This document shows, in pieces, positions 59,116-64,000 of a stretch of DNA of 64,000 bases. How positions within the stretch are numbered: position 1 is the first letter of the stretch; each line of letters starts with the position of its first letter. Source of the DNA: Neocallimastix lanati (nom. inval.) (Eukaryota; Neocallimastigomycota; Neocallimastigomycetes; Neocallimastigales; Neocallimastigaceae); assembly GCA_016946835.1 (NCBI GenBank), contig JACVTC010000070.1:402001-466000 (forward strand). The letters are read 5' to 3'. The notes under the pieces are model-generated. The model saw only the letters and a program-made list of their open reading frames with translations. It made no database searches and was not told where the DNA came from. A program made the translations under genes and the position numbers.

Positions 59116-61431
59116 TTTTTTAAAGCCTTCTTTAGTGAATCTGATTTATCCAATAATCAAGACGATTCTTCAGATGTTCACTACTCTGATTGTGCTAAAT
59201 GTTTACTTTCATTATTTAACAAAATCTGGTATGGTGATTTCCCTGAAGAGTGGAATTCGGCTTCTATAATATCATTTCCAAAAAAAAAAGGAAATCTTTC
59301 AGAATGCAATAATTATCGTGGTATTTCTCTTATTAATGTTGGCTTAAAAATCATTTCAAAGACTGTTACTAATAGAATAGCTAAATATGCCTTAGAACAT
59401 AAATTTGTTAGACCTGAACAATTTGGATTTAGAAGTAAGGAAGAATGTATAAGTTTATATATTTCAATTAGGGAAATATGTCAAAGAAGAAATTTTAAAG
59501 GAAATTTTACTTATCTTGCTTTTCTAGATCTTAAAAAAGCCTATAATTCAGTACCTATCTTTAATATTGTGACCAATTTTATATATAACTTAAGAATTAG
59601 AGGTAAATGCCATCTGTTTTTAAGGAACCTTTATCTATCCACTAAAGCTAGTGCTTTTTTTTAATGGTAATCTCTCAGAAGAATTTTCGATTAATTGTGG
59701 TGTTAGACAAGGATGCCTTCAATCTCCTATTATATTCAATTTGTTCATTCATGATGTACTGGATAATTGTGATAAGTATGGTGTATATTTAGAATCTCGG
59801 TATTGCTTTAGTGGACGTTTTGCCGATGATATTGTTTTAGTTGCTCCATCTAAACAAGCTCTTAAGAAAATTTTGAATATGGTTCATGAATGAGCTATTA
59901 AAAATGAAATGACTTTTGGAATTAATAGGTGTGCTACTCTTGTTGTAAAACCGATTAACTTTGTTAAACTACGAATATCCATCTTTCTTTATTGGTAGTA
60001 ACAAATTACCTAAAACTGACAACTATACTTATCTTGGTATTCCTTTTGATGAATCTTTATCATTGAAACCTATACAATCCAAATTAAACAGTAATTAAAA
60101 TGTCAAGTTAAATTCGTACTTTCGATTTCTTTTTAATAAATCTATTCCTCTCCCATTGAAGAAATATGTTTTAATTTCGTTTATTCTTAGTCTTGTTATA
60201 TATTATGCTCCTCTCTTTGATTCAAATAAGAGCAGATGCTCTAAAGCTCAAAAAATTATTAATAGAGGAATTTATTGGAGTTATGGATTTAAATCTCGTG
60301 ATTCTTATGTTAGTCTCTATGATATTACTCGTGAATTGAGAATACCTCCTCTTTCAGCTGTCTGTGCTATATCTCAATTTGCTGCTTTAGAAAATGGAAA
60401 AAATCATCATGTATTATTAATCATTTTACTAATAATATTCCTACTATATCACATTACTCATGGACCAAAGAATCAAGGACTTTGGATAAGAAATTAAATG
60501 GTAAAAAAACAAGTGTTATAAAAAAGTTTTATTGGGAAAGAGATTTCTTCAAACTCTCAAAAGCTAAAAAAAGCTATTATTTACAAGGAGAATAATATTG
60601 GATTTACTTCAGAAATCAAAAACTTAATATTTCATTATCCTAAGTATCAATTAGGATTCTTTTGGATTTCTCGAATTAGGTGTGGCTTTAAATTTGACAT
60701 TAGTATTTCGATTAAAAGAAAAATATTCTCAGAAGATTGTCCTAAATGTTGCCCATGCTGTGGTGTTAGTGTACCTAGCTTTTCTCACTGGATTTTTGCC
60801 TTTAAAAAATTGGAAAATTACAGAAATAGATCTTTATCTTTTCTAGATGATCTTTTTTTGAAATTTGCAATGATAATTGAACAAAATTCCTTGGAAATTT
60901 CTTTAGATTCAGAAAAGGATTATAATAATAATATTTATTATTTTATATTGAGTGCTCTTCTTGACGGTTGTTCAATATATGAAAAAATTAGAATTAATGA
61001 TACGGAACAAAGACAGTTAATTGACAACATTTTTTTTAAACAAAGTTCAACTTCGTCCACTGTTCCGTATTTTGTATATTGTGGGGATTGCAGAGTTTCT
61101 AACAAACGTCATACCATTAATTTGTCGATCTTTTAGATTGATGATGAAATGGTATTCCGTTGAATCTGTTGAATCTACCGTTGCTAAGAGCGTCGGCGTC
61201 GAAATGATAAGGCATAGATTTTCACCACCTGGTGAAAGATCGGATACAGGTTCGGTTAATAATACAAATACTGAAATGGAAAAAGTTAGAAACTATTGCT
61301 TCGAAAGCACTTTTATAATTATATAATATAATATTTTATTTCATGTATTTTATTTTTTATTTTTCATTTAAATCATGTAATTTTATTATTGTATAAATTT
61401 AATAAAGTTTTCTCTAATTCTATAAAAAAAA
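59116..61431 (+). mobile_element. 5'-truncated LINE with damaged RT to C-terminus
   Basis: It starts inside the polyprotein just before the RT. Visible: CNNYRGISLINVGLK, PEQFGFRSKEECISL, LDLKKAYNSVP (catalytic Asp kept, Tyr-Asp-Ser changed to Tyr-Asn-Ser), GVRQGCLQSPIIFN (Pro changed to Gln) and RFADDIVLVAPS. Then a stop at HE*A, frameshifts, YYAPLFDSNKSRCSKA, the finger CPKCCPCCGVSVPSFSHWIF and a 3' end with AATAAAGTTTTCTCTAATTC plus A-run. At least six frame breaks exclude function. It is the longest relative of 35745-37196. Instead of a short TSD it lies between ~110-bp direct repeats. Confidence 0.83.
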
Positions 61432-61541
61432 ATTATATAAATACAATTTAATGTTGCAAAATTTTTTAAAAAAATAAAAAAAAAAAAAAAAAAAGGAATA
61501 TTTGTTATAATTAAAAGTATAACTAATAATTAATTATTAAA
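61432..61541. repeat. Right-hand copy of the LINE-flanking repeat
   Basis: Direct repeat of 58999-59115 (ATTATATAAATACAATTTAA to TTAATTATTAAA) with several single-base changes and a different A-run length. Confidence 0.7.
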
Positions 61542-62064
61542 CTTTACTTATTAATATAAAATTAAAAAGGTAATTACAATTTACAAAATTTATTAAAAAT
61601 ATATAAGTTTATACATAACTTGTGGCTTGTGTCAAATACAATGAAATTTATTACAATGAAATTAAATAATGATATGGGGGAGTGTGCATTCCGAAAATTT
61701 TTATTACAAAAATTTGTATTTTGTTGTATGGCTTAAATATTTTTAATTTTAAGCCACTTAATTTTATTATTTTTAATGAATAATAATTAATTAATTAAAT
61801 AAATAAAATTACAATTTTCAAAAATTTTCAAACACGTAATCTTACGTGGGGCGTATATCTAATTGTATCATAATTTTGTGGCTTTTTTCTACAATTTTTA
61901 AAAAGCCATATATTCACAATATGGCGTGAATAATAAATGTGGTGATATTTTATGACGAAAATTTATAAGCCACCAAGAATTTGGCGAAATTTAACTGAAC
62001 GAAATTCAACTTTTGGCGAAATACAACACTTCAATAAATAATAATAAGGTTAGGTATTTCTATT

Positions 62065-62470
62065 TAACATTGAAAAATAAAATAAAAATAAATAAACATT
62101 TTATTTTTTAATGCTTAAAAAATAAAATAAAAATAAGAAATAAGAAAACATTTTTTTTAAACATTGAAAAATAAAATAAAAATAAATAAACATTTTATTT
62201 TTTAATGCTTAAAAAATAAAATAAAAATAAGAAATAAGAAAACTTTTTTTTTAAACATTGAAAAATAAAATAAAAATAAATAAACATTTTATTTTTTAAG
62301 AATCAAAAAATAAAAAAAAAAAAAAAATAAGAAATAAGAAAACTTCTTTTTTAAACATTAAAAAATAAAATAAAAATAAATAAAAATTTATTTTTTAAGC
62401 ATTAAAAAATAAAATAAAAATAAATAAAAATTTATTTTTTAAGCATTAAAAAATAAAAAAAATAAAATAA
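62065..62470. repeat. Subterminal ~90-bp tandem repeat of the MULE
   Basis: Four to five units of TTAAACATTGAAAAATAAAA followed by ATAAATAAACATTTTATTTT and TTAATGCTTAAAAAATAAAA; later units are shortened. Related to 3441-3545 in the first MULE. Confidence 0.75.
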
Positions 62471-62679
62471 AACAAAAAAATAAAAAATAAAAATAAAAAT
62501 AAATAAATAAAATAGTAAATAAAGAAATAATAAATAATTAATAATTAAATAAATATTTAAATAATTATATAATTAATTAAAAAAAGGTTTATTATTTTAA
62601 ATATTAAAAAAAAAAAAAAGTTTCAAAGCATTTAAAAGTATATTTATTAAAATATTTTATTGAAAAATTTTAATTATTA

Positions 62680-64000
62680 ATGGAAGACAATACAGAAATT
62701 GAAATAAGTGAAACAAATCGAGGAAATGAACAAATTATTATTAATAAAAAACACAAATTTAATTTTTCATTTCAAAGGAAAGATAAATCAAAAATTTATA
62801 GATGCACTGAATATAAGACTTTAAATAAATGTAAATCTTTAATTATTTTAAATGATAAAAAGGAGGTTTTAAAATATGAAAGTTTACATAACCATCTCGA
62901 AAAGAAATTGATGTGTCTATATCAGTAGCAAAGCATAAAATTAAGGAAGAAATTAAGAAAAATTCAATTCCTATGGATATAAAACCTAAACATATATTTA
63001 ATGCCGTTTCTCAAGAAATGGGACTTATATGTCCCGAATATAGTACAATTAGATCCCAAATAATAAGAAATATAAATAAACAATTTCCTCCAAACATAAA
63101 AGGTTTTGATGATATTCCCATTGAATCAGAATATTATAAAACTAAAAGAAATGAAAATTTTATGATATTTAAAAATACTGATCTAATAATCTTTCAATCA
63201 CCATTCCAAGCATATTTATTTTTGAATTATCATAAAAATATATTTGCGGACGGTACATTTTATGCAGCACCGAAATTTAGTTATCAGTTATTTATAACAA
63301 GAACTTATGTTGGGGAATTTAATATGCTTTACAGTACTTCCATTTTTATATTAAAAAATAAAAAACAATCTACATATGAAACATTATTTAAAGAAATAAA
63401 AAAAAAATGCAAATAAATTTAGGAGTAATACATTAATTACTACAATTAATTTTCATTGTGATTTTGAACAAGGTATATCTAATGCCGCAAAAAAAGTTTT
63501 TCCCAATATAAATATTAAATATTGTGTTTGGCATTACAAAAGATCATTAGAAAAACAAAAAAATATATTATGTTATCATGAAGTGAAGAATAATAATGAT
63601 GTATAAATTTATTATAAAGCTATTTCGAACTTACCGTTTATAAACCCTAACTATATATTTGATATTTATATTATAATAAAAAGAATTTGTCAAAAAAAAA
63701 AAAAAGTATAATAATTTTCTGCAATTTTTAGAATATTTTAATAAAAATTATTTAATTAAGTATAATGTTAATAATTGGAATTATTATGAAAATATAGAGC
63801 ATTTAACAAACAATGCATCAGAATCTTATAATAGCTACTTAAATAATATATTTCCAAATAAACCTTTATTTTATAAATTAATATATATATTAAAAGAAGA
63901 AGAAAACTTATCTTATAATGATTATCAAAGGAGAACTAAAGGAAATTGGAAAAAAAAGCAAAAAATATTTAGTGCAACTGATGAAATTAAAATTTTAATT
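62680..64000 (+). pseudogene. MULE transposase relic with FLYWCH-type finger and DDE core
   Basis: From the ATG at 62680, FNFSFQRKDKSKIYRCTEYK to CKSLIILND and SLHNHL forms a FLYWCH/WRKY-like zinc finger (Cys, Cys, His-x-His). A frameshift near 62905 moves the frame to one with MGLICPEYSTIRSQI and NENFMIFKN, then FADGTFYAAP with the first catalytic Asp. After another stop/shift at ~63415 come HCDFEQGISNAAKKVFP with the second Asp and CVWHYKRSLEKQK. After shifts near 63600 and 63690, NNASESYNSYLNN gives the likely catalytic Glu. So all core elements exist but are spread over at least four frame breaks. The C-terminus lies beyond the window. Confidence 0.8.

Larger units (their letters stand above)
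61677..64000 (+). mobile_element. Second MULE, left part (right end outside window)
   Basis: Starts near GGGGGAGTGTGCATTCCGAA, whose style (GGGAG..TGCAT.TCG) matches the termini of the elements at 3325 and 4669. Subterminal repeats (62065-62470) and the transposase relic follow. The TSD cannot be tested because the other end is beyond the window. The first ~355 bp may be a separate small element (see findings). Confidence 0.6.

Overview
The window looks like nuclear DNA of an anaerobic gut fungus (Neocallimastigomycota; relatives are Piromyces, Neocallimastix, Anaeromyces). The background is extremely AT-rich, with long A/T runs and simple repeats, and coding regions stand out as islands of mixed composition. 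Three genes point to this phylum: a pyruvate formate-lyase with an N-terminal extension like an organelle presequence, a small secreted lectin ending in a fungal dockerin (CBM10-like) cysteine domain, and hexose-transporter genes with strongly biased codon use. No database search was possible, so genus and all homology calls rest on motifs read by eye.

Intact genes are few: two identical sugar-porter genes (7517-9034 + and 18185-19702 -), a secreted cysteine-rich protein (37974-38669 -), a 14-helix DHA2-type drug exporter (45056-46657 +), a ricin-fold lectin with dockerin (49647-50297 -) and pyruvate formate-lyase (55970-58399 +). They suggest sugar uptake, formate/acetyl-CoA production from pyruvate, cellulosome-linked carbohydrate binding and efflux, but they are not an operon; each is a separate unit in kilobases of AT-rich spacer.

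Most of the rest is mobile DNA at different stages of decay. 1-1727: gag-protease of a Ty3/gypsy element running off the left edge. 3325-6043: a MULE-type DNA transposon with 9-bp target duplication, split by a second terminal-inverted-repeat element (4669-6014) with an 11-bp duplication. 7301-19918: a large inverted duplication whose ~2.6-2.8-kb arms each carry the sugar-porter gene; the centre holds a full-length LINE with a single 1376-codon ORF, and the right arm was later hit by another LINE. 23203-27509: a Ty1/copia element with two 234-bp LTRs, a 5-bp target duplication, a polyasparagine integrase-RT linker and a deleted front half. 29907-32060: a decayed LINE. 35745-37196, 48633-48833 and 59116-61431: 5'-truncated LINEs. 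About 61677 to the right edge: a second MULE with a broken FLYWCH/DDE transposase.

Three host-gene relics are easily missed because stops interrupt them. 32640-34060 (-) is an unidentified pseudogene that keeps a recognisable 71-nt spliceosomal intron. 34513-37345 (+) is an aldo/keto reductase pseudogene split by a LINE. 52381-52562 (-) is a second copy of its C-terminal part, lacking that LINE, so it serves as an empty-site control. No tRNA, rRNA, CRISPR or bacterial-type operon was seen.
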